A DNA stretch of 64,000 nt from an uncultured Acidobacteriia bacterium (GTDB taxonomy: Bacteria; Acidobacteriota; Terriglobia; Bryobacterales; Bryobacteraceae): contig CAIKMJ010000073.1 in NCBI GenBank assembly GCA_903828455.1, forward strand, positions 58,422 to 122,421. Direction: 5' to 3'. Positions 34,656 to 41,882 of the stretch are shown piece by piece. The notes under the pieces were generated by a model. That model did no database searches. It was not told the DNA's origin and saw only the letters and a list, made by a program, of their open reading frames with translations. Numbering within the stretch: position 1 is the first letter of the stretch; each line of letters opens with the position of its first letter. The position numbers and the translations under genes are program-made.

Positions 34656-35141
34656 ATGGAAGTCTACTTATTGCGCCACGGGCTCGCGGAACTGGCGCTG
34701 CCAGGGCACCCCGACGCCGCCCGCCAGCTCACGGCGGAGGGGAAGAAAAAGACCGCCGAAGTCATCCGGCTTGCCCGGCGCGCCGGACTGGAAAAGCCGC
34801 GCATCGTCTCCAGCCCTTACCTCCGCGCCATGGCGACCGCCCGGGTTGCCGCCGAAGAGCTGGGGCTGCAGGACGAACCCATCCAATCGGCCGCCCTCGT
34901 ACCGCACTCGACACCCGAAGCCGTTTGGGCTGAACTGCATAGCGACTGGAGCGACGAACCGGCCATCCTGCTCGCCAGCCACGAGCCCCTGCTGAGCGAC
35001 CTGGCCGGCTATCTGCTGAATTCGCCCGCCTTACAGGTCGAAGTCAAGAAATCATCAGTAATTCGGATCGATCTGGACGCCCGCCGCACCGCCCCCCGGG
35101 GGGTGCTCCGGTGGATGATCACGCCGCGTCTGGCGGGCTAA
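34656..35141 (+). CDS. sixA: SixA-like phosphohistidine phosphatase
   Basis: 161-aa histidine-phosphatase superfamily protein. The catalytic motif 'MEVYLLRHGLAELA' (RHG) is at the N-terminus, 'RIVSSPYLRAMATARVAAEE' provides the second Arg, and 'ILLASHEPLLSDLAGYLL' contains the second catalytic His. The short length fits SixA, which dephosphorylates phosphohistidine on HPt domains or nitrogen-PTS proteins. It is divergent from ppx with a 152-bp gap that shows nothing else. Confidence 0.88.
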   Translation: MEVYLLRHGLAELALPGHPDAARQLTAEGKKKTAEVIRLARRAGLEKPRIVSSPYLRAMATARVAAEELGLQDEPIQSAALVPHSTPEAVWAELHSDWSDEPAILLASHEPLLSDLAGYLLNSPALQVEVKKSSVIRIDLDARRTAPRGVLRWMITPRLAG

Positions 35142-35222
35142 ATTCGGGGCGGGGCGGGACGCGGCCTGAATTGCCGTATTTCCTTCAAAACTCATCAGTT
35201 CAATGTGATGAAGTCACTTGAC

Positions 35223-35250
35223 TTGAGCCGACTCCGCCTGGCATTATAGA
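35223..35250 (+). promoter_or_regulatory. Promoter upstream of the FecR-like secreted protein gene
   Basis: TTGAGC (35223-35228), 16-bp spacer, TATAGA (35245-35250). A strong ribosome-binding site GGAGG (35276-35280) lies four bases before the ATG at 35285. The combination suggests a well-expressed gene. Confidence 0.6.
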
Positions 35251-35284
35251 TACAGGCTCTCTTTAGATAGAGGCTGGAGGATCC

Positions 35285-36175
35285 ATGAATCATTTAAGCC
35301 AAAAAGTTGTCCTCATTGCTTCCCTGGTCGCGGCCAGCACCCTCGGTGCTGCAACGCAAAGCATCGGCGTAGCTATGTCGGATGGCAACATCCTGATCAA
35401 CGACGCGAAGACTGCTGGTAACGCCTCCATCTTCGCCGGCAGCACACTGCAGACGCTCAAGGGCATGTCGCAGGTGCAGTTCAACGACGGAGCAAAGGTC
35501 AGCCTGGCTGCCGAATCCCGTGCGAAGCTTTTCGCCGATCACGTCGATATGGAAAAGGGCACGGCGCGCATCACCGGCTTCTCTGCCAACGCGGATGGCC
35601 TGAGCATTCGCGCGGATGGGGCCTCCACCGCATCGGTCTCGATGCTGGCCAGCAACACGATCGAAGTTGCCGCTCTCACGGGCAACGTTCACGTGTTCAA
35701 TGCACAGGGAATCAACGTTGCCAATCTGGCTCCCGGTCGGGCGCTCAATCTGCATCCGCAGGATGCCGGCGCAGCGGCCCCCTCGAAACTCACTGGTTGT
35801 GTTTCCGGTTCGAACGGCGCGCTGATGCTGACCGATGACACTTCGAAGGTCACCGTGCAGCTGAAGGGCGGAGACGTGAAGGCCAACCGTCGCTTTGAAG
35901 TGACCGGCACCACGGTTGCCAACGCCACCGCGACCAAGCCTGCCACGCAGGTTCTGAACGTGACCGGCGCGAAAGATCTTGGCGGCTGCAAGGTGGGCGC
36001 TGCGGTTGCGGGCGCTGCTGCTGGCGCAGGTGCGGCAGCGGGTGCGGGCATCAGCACCACGACGGCAGTGGTCGCGGGTGTTGCCGCGGCAACGGCAGCC
36101 GGTGTGGGCGGTGCGGCAGCGGCCGGCTCCTTCTCGTCCAACGAATCTCAGGCCCAGCTCAGCCCCAGCCACTAA
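35285..36175 (+). CDS. Secreted FecR-like protein with glycine/alanine-rich C-terminus
   Basis: 296-aa exported protein. A signal peptide of about 23 residues (MNHLSQKVVLIASLVAAST, cleavage near LGA-AT) is followed by a FecR-type beta-strand repeat domain. That domain shows 'GNILINDAKTAGNASIFAGS', 'GMSQVQFNDGAKVSLAAESR' and 'LFADHVDMEKGTARITGF'. The C-terminal ~70 residues are a low-complexity Gly/Ala-zipper ('AAVAGAAAGAGAAAGAGIST') that could insert in a membrane or oligomerise. Only two cysteines are seen. It has a strong promoter, RBS and terminator, so it is probably an abundant envelope protein. Function unknown. Confidence 0.78.
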   Translation: MNHLSQKVVLIASLVAASTLGAATQSIGVAMSDGNILINDAKTAGNASIFAGSTLQTLKGMSQVQFNDGAKVSLAAESRAKLFADHVDMEKGTARITGFSANADGLSIRADGASTASVSMLASNTIEVAALTGNVHVFNAQGINVANLAPGRALNLHPQDAGAAAPSKLTGCVSGSNGALMLTDDTSKVTVQLKGGDVKANRRFEVTGTTVANATATKPATQVLNVTGAKDLGGCKVGAAVAGAAAGAGAAAGAGISTTTAVVAGVAAATAAGVGGAAAAGSFSSNESQAQLSPSH

Positions 36176-36203
36176 GCGTTTCACAGTATCTCAGCGGTTC
36201 TTC

Positions 36204-36232
36204 AAACCCCGGCCGAACTGGCCGGGGTTTTT
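36204..36232 (+). terminator. Intrinsic terminator after the FecR-like gene
   Basis: CCCCGGCC (36207-36214), loop GAACT, GGCCGGGG (36220-36227), then TTTTT. The AAA before the stem pairs with the T-tract, extending it. Confidence 0.93.
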
Positions 36233-36341
36233 CATTTGATCAGTCAATGCCCGCAACTCAACCACCACGATAGGATTGAAGAGTGACGTCTGTCTTCCAG
36301 TTTGTCTTTATCTCGCTGCTGACACCGGGGCTGCGCCGGTC

Positions 36342-37532
36342 GTGAAGGGATCCCCGTTACTGCCCATTTTTCTGATCGTGCTGGTCGATATCCTCGGCCT
36401 CACGATCATGCTGCCCCTGCTGCCGTTTTACGCCGAGCATCTGGGTGCATCGCCCGCCGTCGTCGGACTCCTGGTCTCGACCTACGCGCTGTGCCAGCTG
36501 TTCGGCGGCCCCATGCTCGGCCGCCTCTCCGACCGCATGGGCCGCAAGCCCCTGCTGATCGTCAGCCAGATCGGAACGCTCATCGGATTCCTGATCCTCG
36601 CCTTCTCCAATACGCTGTGGCTGGTCTTCCTGTCCCGCGCGATCGATGGCCTCACGGCGGGAAACCTTTCCCTGGCGCAGGCCTATATCGCCGACATCAC
36701 CACGCCGGAGAACCGCGCCCACTCATTCGCCGTCATCGGAATCGCCTTCGGGATCGGTTTCCTCGTCGGACCGGGCGTATCGGGCTTCCTGTCGCAATTC
36801 GGCTATACCTGGCCGATCTTCGCCGCGTGCTTCCTTTCGGCATCCAGCATCCTCTGCACCACGTTCCTGCTGCCGAAGGCCGTCGCTCATGCCGATGACG
36901 GCGCCAGCGGCCCCGGCGGCAAACGCCTCGGCGTGCTCGACTGGAAGTCCTACGCGCAGTACTTCGCCCGGCCCGCCATGGGTCGGCTCCTCTGGCAGTT
37001 CTTCTACTTCGCCCTTTCGTTCTCGATGTTCATGTCCGGCTTTGCGCTCTACGCGCAGCGGCGTTACACAGCGCATGGCCAGCCGTTCGGGCCGAAGGAA
37101 GTCGGCTACGTCTTCGCCTTCGTCGGATTCCTCGGCATCATCATCCAGGGTGGCCTCATGCGTCCGCTGGTCAAGCGCCTCGGGGAACGCACGCTGGTAT
37201 GGACAGGCTTCGCCTCCAACATGGTCGGCTACGGCGCGCTGGGCTGGACCCGCACGATCCCGCAGCTACTCGCCTCCAGCGGCGTCAACAGCTACGGCAG
37301 CGGCGTGCTGCGCCCCGCCGTGACTTCGCTGATCACGCAACAGGCCGACAAGCGCGAACAGGGTGTGGTGCTGGGTCTGACGCAGTCGATCACGTCGGTC
37401 TGCCAGATCGTCGGTCCCGCCATTGGCGGCGCACTGATCGATCGCGGCATGCTCACCACGTGGGCCGTCTCGATCGCGACCGTTTCACTCGTGGGCCTGC
37501 TCAGCAGTTTCCCGCGAAAGACGGCGAACTGA
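36342..37532 (+). CDS. MFS transporter (TetA-like drug:H+ antiporter group)
   Basis: 396-aa, 12-helix inner-membrane protein. Helix 1 'LPIFLIVLVDILGLTIMLPL' is typical of the DHA1/TetA group, and the cytoplasmic motif A is 'GRLSDRMGRKPLL'. Motif-C-like glycines are in 'GIGFLVGPGVSGFLSQFG'. A second-half loop 'GLMRPLVKRLGERTLV' mirrors motif A. The substrate is unknown. The frame extends to a TTG at 36276; the GTG at 36342 was preferred because it places helix 1 close to the N-terminus, as in relatives. It converges with ccmD with only 7 bp between the stops. Confidence 0.88.
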   Translation: MKGSPLLPIFLIVLVDILGLTIMLPLLPFYAEHLGASPAVVGLLVSTYALCQLFGGPMLGRLSDRMGRKPLLIVSQIGTLIGFLILAFSNTLWLVFLSRAIDGLTAGNLSLAQAYIADITTPENRAHSFAVIGIAFGIGFLVGPGVSGFLSQFGYTWPIFAACFLSASSILCTTFLLPKAVAHADDGASGPGGKRLGVLDWKSYAQYFARPAMGRLLWQFFYFALSFSMFMSGFALYAQRRYTAHGQPFGPKEVGYVFAFVGFLGIIIQGGLMRPLVKRLGERTLVWTGFASNMVGYGALGWTRTIPQLLASSGVNSYGSGVLRPAVTSLITQQADKREQGVVLGLTQSITSVCQIVGPAIGGALIDRGMLTTWAVSIATVSLVGLLSSFPRKTAN

Positions 37533-37539
37533 GCGGAAC

Positions 37540-37713
37540 CTAAACGCGGTCCTTGTCGTGACCGCCGCCGTCTTCCACGAGCGACTTCAGGCGCGTCAGC
37601 TCTTTATCGATGCGGCGTCCGCGGCTGACCAGCATCAGCACGAAGGCGAAGATAATCAGGAATCCGGCCGTGTAGCCGTAAAAGAGAAAGCGGAGATTGA
37701 TAAGGTCCATCAT
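37540..37713 (-). CDS. ccmD: CcmD-like small membrane protein
   Basis: 57-codon gene found by translating the minus strand directly after ccmC. The product is 'MMDLINLRFLFYGYTAGFLI' followed by IFAFVLMLVSRGRRIDKEL and a short polar tail. A single membrane helix with a Tyr-rich start and a basic stop is the CcmD layout. CcmD keeps the CcmABC-CcmE complex releasing holo-CcmE. It lies 16 bp after ccmC, at the end of the ccm operon. Two adjacent ATGs (37713, 37710) are possible starts. Confidence 0.82.
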   Translation of the reverse strand: MMDLINLRFLFYGYTAGFLIIFAFVLMLVSRGRRIDKELTRLKSLVEDGGGHDKDRV

Positions 37714-37729
37714 GGCCGGATACCTGTCG

Positions 37730-38410
37730 TTAGATTGCGTGTAGTTCGCGCCGCAGCGAATCGATCTCGCGCCGCGTCGTTTCCTGATGCAGCCGCACCA
37801 GCGTCAAAGCCGCGCCAATCAGCAGCAGCACAAAGATTCCGATAATGAACGGCGGCCGGTACAGCGCATCGAGCGTACCGGTTTCGAGCACCGGCCCGGG
37901 ATGCTGCGTCCGCACATTGGGGAGCCGGATCGCCATCGCCACCAGCGGAATATCGGCGAAGGCGAAGATCGATATGAAGGCCGACATCGTGGCGCGCTGC
38001 GTCGGCTCGCCGATCGCCGGACGCACCAGCAGGTAGCCGAGATACAGCAGCAGACACATCAGCTGGCTCGTCATCCGCAGATCCCACGCCCACCAGACGC
38101 CCCAGATGTTGCGGCCCCAGATGCTGCCCGTCGCCAGGTTCACGCACAGCAGCATCACACCGACTTCGGTCGCCGATACGGCCAGCGAATCCCAGAAGAA
38201 GTTCTTCTTCGCAAGAAACATGATGCTGGCCACCAGGGCCACGAACAGGAACACGTCGGCATTAATGGCCGCCGGCACATGAATGAAGATGATGCGGAAG
38301 ATGGCGCCCTGTGCGGCCTCGTTGGGCAGATCGAGAAAGATGGTCTTCAGATTCAGGAGCATCAGCAGAGTGCCCAGAATGCCCAGAACGTAAGTGGCTT
38401 TTTCGCGCAT
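37730..38410 (-). CDS. ccmC: Haem exporter/handling protein CcmC
   Basis: 226-aa membrane protein with six helices. It contains the tryptophan-rich haem-handling motif 'WGVWWAWDLRMTS' flanked by conserved His ('FIHVPAA' and 'RLPNVRTQHPGPVL'), the axial haem ligands in System I. CcmC loads haem onto CcmE. It starts at ATG 38410, 13 bp after ccmB. Fits the ccmABCD order on the minus strand. Confidence 0.93.
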   Translation of the reverse strand: MREKATYVLGILGTLLMLLNLKTIFLDLPNEAAQGAIFRIIFIHVPAAINADVFLFVALVASIMFLAKKNFFWDSLAVSATEVGVMLLCVNLATGSIWGRNIWGVWWAWDLRMTSQLMCLLLYLGYLLVRPAIGEPTQRATMSAFISIFAFADIPLVAMAIRLPNVRTQHPGPVLETGTLDALYRPPFIIGIFVLLLIGAALTLVRLHQETTRREIDSLRRELHAI

Positions 38411-38423
38411 TTTCGCTACTTCC

Positions 38424-39107
38424 TTAACCTACCAGAACATATTCGATCAGATACAGGGCCAGCGCCGTATACATCACGTCGAAGCCGGCCAGCAGACGCA
38501 GAGACGCCGCGGCCGAACCGGGCACCGCGTCGCCGCTGAACAGGCCCGTGGTCACGCCCATCGCCGCAATCAGCAGCGGAATCAGAATCGGATACAACAG
38601 AACCGGCAGCATCAGTTCGCGCAGCCGCACGTTTACCGTCACGGCGCTGAATGCCGCGCCCACCACCGTAATACCCCACGTTGTCAGCGCCATCACCACC
38701 AGCAGCGAGCCGGCGGAATCGTACCAGGCAATGTTGTAGAAGAGGCCGAACGGCAGCAGCGAGATCGCTTCCACCAGGATCAGCAGGAAAAACGCCGCAA
38801 TGGCCTTCCCGAGGAACACTGCCCACGCGGGAGCGGGCGAGGCCACCAGCACGTCGAGGCAATCGTTCGGCAGTTCGCGGGCAAAGCTGCGATTCACAAT
38901 GAGCGCGCCGGCAAAGGACCACACCAGCCACAACATGCCGCCCGAGATGGCGTAAATCTCCTCGCGGCCGAGATCGAACGCAAAGCTAAAAAGCACCAGA
39001 ATCACCAGCGCGAACGAGGCGCTGGCGTTGAGCGATTCCTTGGTCCGGAGTTCGGTGCGGAGATCCTTGCGCGCGATGGCGAGGGCCGCGATCAGTCCGC
39101 GCGTCAC
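38424..39107 (-). CDS. ccmB: Haem exporter permease CcmB
   Basis: 227-aa membrane subunit of the CcmAB ABC complex with six predicted helices. The N-terminal 'AIARKDLRTELRTKESLNAS' is the CcmB pattern, and 'LFGLFYNIAWYD' and 'LRLLAGFDVMYTALALYLIE' are near the expected places. The GTG start at 39107 overlaps the ccmA stop by four bases (GTGA). CcmAB uses ATP to free holo-CcmE from CcmC. Confidence 0.9.
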   Translation of the reverse strand: MTRGLIAALAIARKDLRTELRTKESLNASASFALVILVLFSFAFDLGREEIYAISGGMLWLVWSFAGALIVNRSFARELPNDCLDVLVASPAPAWAVFLGKAIAAFFLLILVEAISLLPFGLFYNIAWYDSAGSLLVVMALTTWGITVVGAAFSAVTVNVRLRELMLPVLLYPILIPLLIAAMGVTTGLFSGDAVPGSAAASLRLLAGFDVMYTALALYLIEYVLVG

Positions 39108-39829
39108 GATCGGGCGCTCCGGTCGCCCGCGCCCTTGTCTCCGTAGGTCCGGTAGAGCCAGCCGGGATCGGCCAGCATCTCGGCCGTCTGCGGGCCGCTG
39201 TAGACAATCTGGCCGCGTTCGAGCAGCGCAACGTCGGTCGCCAGCTCCATGGCTTCGCGGATTTGGTGCGTCGACATCACGATGGTGGCGCCGCGCCGGA
39301 GCGCGCCCGCCAGCAGCGTCTGGAGCACCGCGATCGCGCGATCGTCGAGCGAGGTGAACGGCTCATCGAGCAGCAGCAGTTCGGGTTCGTGCAGGAAGGC
39401 GCGGGCCACGGCGAGGCGCTGCCGCATCCCGCGGGAAAATTCGCGGGCAAGTCCGTCTTTCACACGCGTCAGGCCCACCAGTTCCAGTGCGGCAGCGGCA
39501 GCCTTCGCCGGTTCGTTCACGCCAAGCAACTGGCCGAAGAGCACAAGGTTCTCCGTCGCCGAAAGGTCGTCGTACACGCCGATGCCGTGGCCAAGATAGC
39601 CGACGCGGCGTCGCGATTCATGGCTGCCGGCCGATTGCCCCAGCAGCGTAATCTCGCCCTTCGTGGGTCGTGAAAGGCCCGCCAGAATACGCAGCAGCGT
39701 GGTCTTCCCCGCCCCGTTTCGCCCCAGCAGCGCGAGGCAGGCGCCGCGCTTTGTATGAAGAGTTGCCCCGCGCAGGGCGGGATAGTCGCCGAAATATTTC
39801 CAGACGCGCTCAGCCGCGACCGCGAGCAT
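39104..39829 (-). CDS. ccmA: Haem exporter ATPase CcmA
   Basis: 241-aa ABC ATPase. Walker A is 'LGRNGAGKTTLLRIL', the signature is 'FSRGMRQRLAVARAFLHEP' (variant of LSGGQ), Walker B is 'LLLLDEPFTSLDD' and the H-loop is in 'VMSTHQIREA'. It forms the CcmAB complex with the downstream permease. Its start overlaps the preceding gene by 20 bp. Confidence 0.92.
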   Translation of the reverse strand: MLAVAAERVWKYFGDYPALRGATLHTKRGACLALLGRNGAGKTTLLRILAGLSRPTKGEITLLGQSAGSHESRRRVGYLGHGIGVYDDLSATENLVLFGQLLGVNEPAKAAAAALELVGLTRVKDGLAREFSRGMRQRLAVARAFLHEPELLLLDEPFTSLDDRAIAVLQTLLAGALRRGATIVMSTHQIREAMELATDVALLERGQIVYSGPQTAEMLADPGWLYRTYGDKGAGDRSARS

Positions 39830-40922
39830 TTTTGGAAGCTTTCGTGGTCTGGCGATTTTGCGCCGGATTATTTTGCTCCGACGGATCGCCCTTGCGATAC
39901 AGCAGCACGAATCCGATCGTCAGCATGGCCAGGATCGAGAGTAAAATCCACTTCACCGCCGAGACGGATTCAATCATGTTCGAGTTGCCCATGGCAAGGC
40001 CGTACAGCTTCGGCAGATTCTCGCTGAGCGACTGGCCGCTGCCGCCACCGCCCTGATCCTCCTGCTGCTGCGGAGTGCGCAGCGAGCCGGTGCCGGAGAT
40101 GTTGAAGCGGATACCGTCGGTGACCGCCACCTCAAAAATCTGTGCGTGCGTGGTCGGTTCATTGCCGAGCGACTTGAGTCCGTCGCCCTTGACCTCTACG
40201 CCGGGCGGCAGCACGATGCGCGTCAGTCCGCCCCTGGCAAGCACGGGTTCGTTGAATTCGCCCGGGTTCTTAAACGGCATGGACCACGCGATGTCCACGC
40301 GCGATTCGCCGGGTTTGATCGGAAAGTCGAGCTTGAACTGATTCGGCTTGCCCGCCGGGTCCGGCGCGCGCCGAATCGGCAGCCCGCTCGGAGCGGTGAC
40401 ATTCACTTCCACCTTCGACGAATCCGCGCCGGCAGGCAGTTCAAAGCGCATGGTGCCGCGGTCCGGATCGTTCCAGGTCGTCTCGCCGTCGTTGGTGTAA
40501 ATGTAGGTTTCGCTGACCACGAGATTGCCGTCGGCGCCTGGTTCGAGCAGCATCATGTGCTGCTGCACCTCGGCTTTCCCCTGATTCTTCGACGATTCGA
40601 ATACCGGAATCACCACGCCGGTCTGCGCCTGGCCGGGCGGAATGGTGTGGTTGTACTGCACGCCCGCATACACGGCCTGCAGCAGCAGCGGCCCGCCACC
40701 CTGCCCGGGCTTCACATCCTGCGTGAAGGCGAACTTACCGGCCGCGTCCGTCTTCACGCTGCCGAGGTTTTGCGGCCCCTGCTGTGTGGTCTGATACAGC
40801 GTGACGGTGGCGCCCGCCTGTGGCGTCTTTTTCGACTGATTGACAACCGTGCCGTCGACCCCCGCATATGCAACGGGAATCAGCAGCGACGCGGTAAGTA
40901 AGAAGGCTGCGAGACGATTCAC
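39810..40922 (-). CDS. Periplasmic carboxypeptidase-regulatory-domain protein in the ccm operon
   Basis: 370-aa protein with a signal peptide (MNRLAAFLLTASLLIPVAYA). A carboxypeptidase-regulatory-like Ig domain follows ('GVDGTVVNQSKKTPQAGATV'), then a larger beta-rich domain ('EPGADGNLVVSETYIYTNDG', 'GGLTRIVLPPGVEVKGDG'). A C-terminal membrane helix near 'VKWILLSILAMLTIGFVLLY' precedes a basic tail, so it is anchored with its bulk in the periplasm. It is not a known Ccm component. The overlaps at both ends (4 bp with the zinc-ribbon gene, 20 bp with ccmA) show it belongs to the transcript. It may chaperone apocytochrome or haem in this lineage; this is speculation. Confidence 0.82.
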   Translation of the reverse strand: MNRLAAFLLTASLLIPVAYAGVDGTVVNQSKKTPQAGATVTLYQTTQQGPQNLGSVKTDAAGKFAFTQDVKPGQGGGPLLLQAVYAGVQYNHTIPPGQAQTGVVIPVFESSKNQGKAEVQQHMMLLEPGADGNLVVSETYIYTNDGETTWNDPDRGTMRFELPAGADSSKVEVNVTAPSGLPIRRAPDPAGKPNQFKLDFPIKPGESRVDIAWSMPFKNPGEFNEPVLARGGLTRIVLPPGVEVKGDGLKSLGNEPTTHAQIFEVAVTDGIRFNISGTGSLRTPQQQEDQGGGGSGQSLSENLPKLYGLAMGNSNMIESVSAVKWILLSILAMLTIGFVLLYRKGDPSEQNNPAQNRQTTKASKNARGRG

Positions 40923-41359
40923 GCGGTCTCTCCCTTAACTTCCTGTGACGGACCGGATCCCGTCATCGGCTTGCCGCACTCGCCGCAGAACTTCAGGGCT
41001 TTATCGAACGTTGCCTTGCACGACGGACAGACGAAGGAAGGCGCCGCCGCCGGAGCAGCAGCCGGCTTCACCGGCTTCGGCGCGGGACCGCCGCGGATGG
41101 CGTCGATCTCGGCAAGCACGCGGGCCAGTTCCTTTTGCAGTTCCAGTTTGCTGGCCTGATAATCGGCGTCGGAAAGCTTGTCGAGCCGGTACTCGAACTG
41201 CAGATCGCGCAGGCTTTCGTAAATGGCGGCCTTACGCTCGTCCAGATGCTGGAACGGCGACACCGGCTCGGGTTGGGGAAGGTCCTTCAGGCGGATAAAC
41301 AGCAGGAAGCCGATCATGACGGCTCCCAGCAGTGCGCCAAAAACTATGCTGGAGTCCAA
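40919..41359 (-). CDS. Membrane-anchored zinc-ribbon protein in the ccm operon
   Basis: 146-aa protein. An N-terminal helix ('SSIVFGALLGAVMIGFLLFI') is followed by a coiled-coil stretch ('YRLDKLSDADYQASKLELQK'), an Ala/Pro linker and a C-terminal zinc ribbon with two CxxC pairs ('FVCPSCKATF' and 'FCGECGKPM'). The start is a TTG at 41359, eight bases after the ccmH stop, chosen because it puts the helix at the N-terminus; the annotated frame is open upstream through ccmH. The helix-plus-coil part has some likeness to the CcmI/CycH N-terminus, but there are no TPRs. A role in cytochrome maturation is only inferred from position. Confidence 0.75.
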   Translation of the reverse strand: MDSSIVFGALLGAVMIGFLLFIRLKDLPQPEPVSPFQHLDERKAAIYESLRDLQFEYRLDKLSDADYQASKLELQKELARVLAEIDAIRGGPAPKPVKPAAAPAAAPSFVCPSCKATFDKALKFCGECGKPMTGSGPSQEVKGETA

Positions 41360-41366
41360 GGGTCTA

Positions 41367-41882
41367 TTATTCCAGTTTCGCGAGGTCTTTTTCGATAGTT
41401 TCGCGGTAGCGCGCGAGCATCGGGTCATCGTCCACCGAAGGCGCGCCGCCGGCCGCCGCAGGCATCAGGTGCGGGCCGCCTTTGACTTTGCGCAGGATCA
41501 GCACGATGACCACGCCGCCGAGCGCGAGCGACAGGTACGGGATAATCCAGAAGTAATTATTCGGATCCGCACGCAGAATCTTCTGCCCGTATTCGGCCAC
41601 AAACGAAGCGACGATCTCAGCGTCCGACTTTCCGGCCGACTGCATCTGGTAGATCTTCGTGCGCGCCGGCTTGCAGAAATGACACTGGCCGGACGACATG
41701 TTGCAATCGACGTTCTCGGTGCAGGAACCGCACTGGCAGTTCAGGTGCGTGCCGACACGCCGGACCTCGTCGCTCTGAATCTGCGATTCGCTCTGCGCAA
41801 ATGCGGCAGAGGCGGTCCCGGCCAGCAGGATCGCCGCCGGCAGCAACGTGGCGAGCAGCAATTTAAGCTTCGACAGGCGCAT
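41367..41882 (-). CDS. ccmH: CcmH/CycL-like thiol-disulfide protein, CQCGxC variant
   Basis: 171-aa periplasmic protein: signal peptide (ending near SAAFAQ), a cysteine-rich helical domain and a C-terminal membrane helix ('FWIIPYLSLALGGVVIVLIL'). The rest of the domain matches CcmH ('DAEIVASFVAEYGQKILRAD'). However, instead of the usual LRCPVCQ motif it has 'LNCQCGSCTENVDCNMSSGQ' followed by CHFC, six cysteines in all. The family normally reduces the apocytochrome CXXCH disulfide and holds it for haem attachment. It overlaps ccmF by 20 bp. Confidence 0.85.
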   Translation of the reverse strand: MRLSKLKLLLATLLPAAILLAGTASAAFAQSESQIQSDEVRRVGTHLNCQCGSCTENVDCNMSSGQCHFCKPARTKIYQMQSAGKSDAEIVASFVAEYGQKILRADPNNYFWIIPYLSLALGGVVIVLILRKVKGGPHLMPAAAGGAPSVDDDPMLARYRETIEKDLAKLE

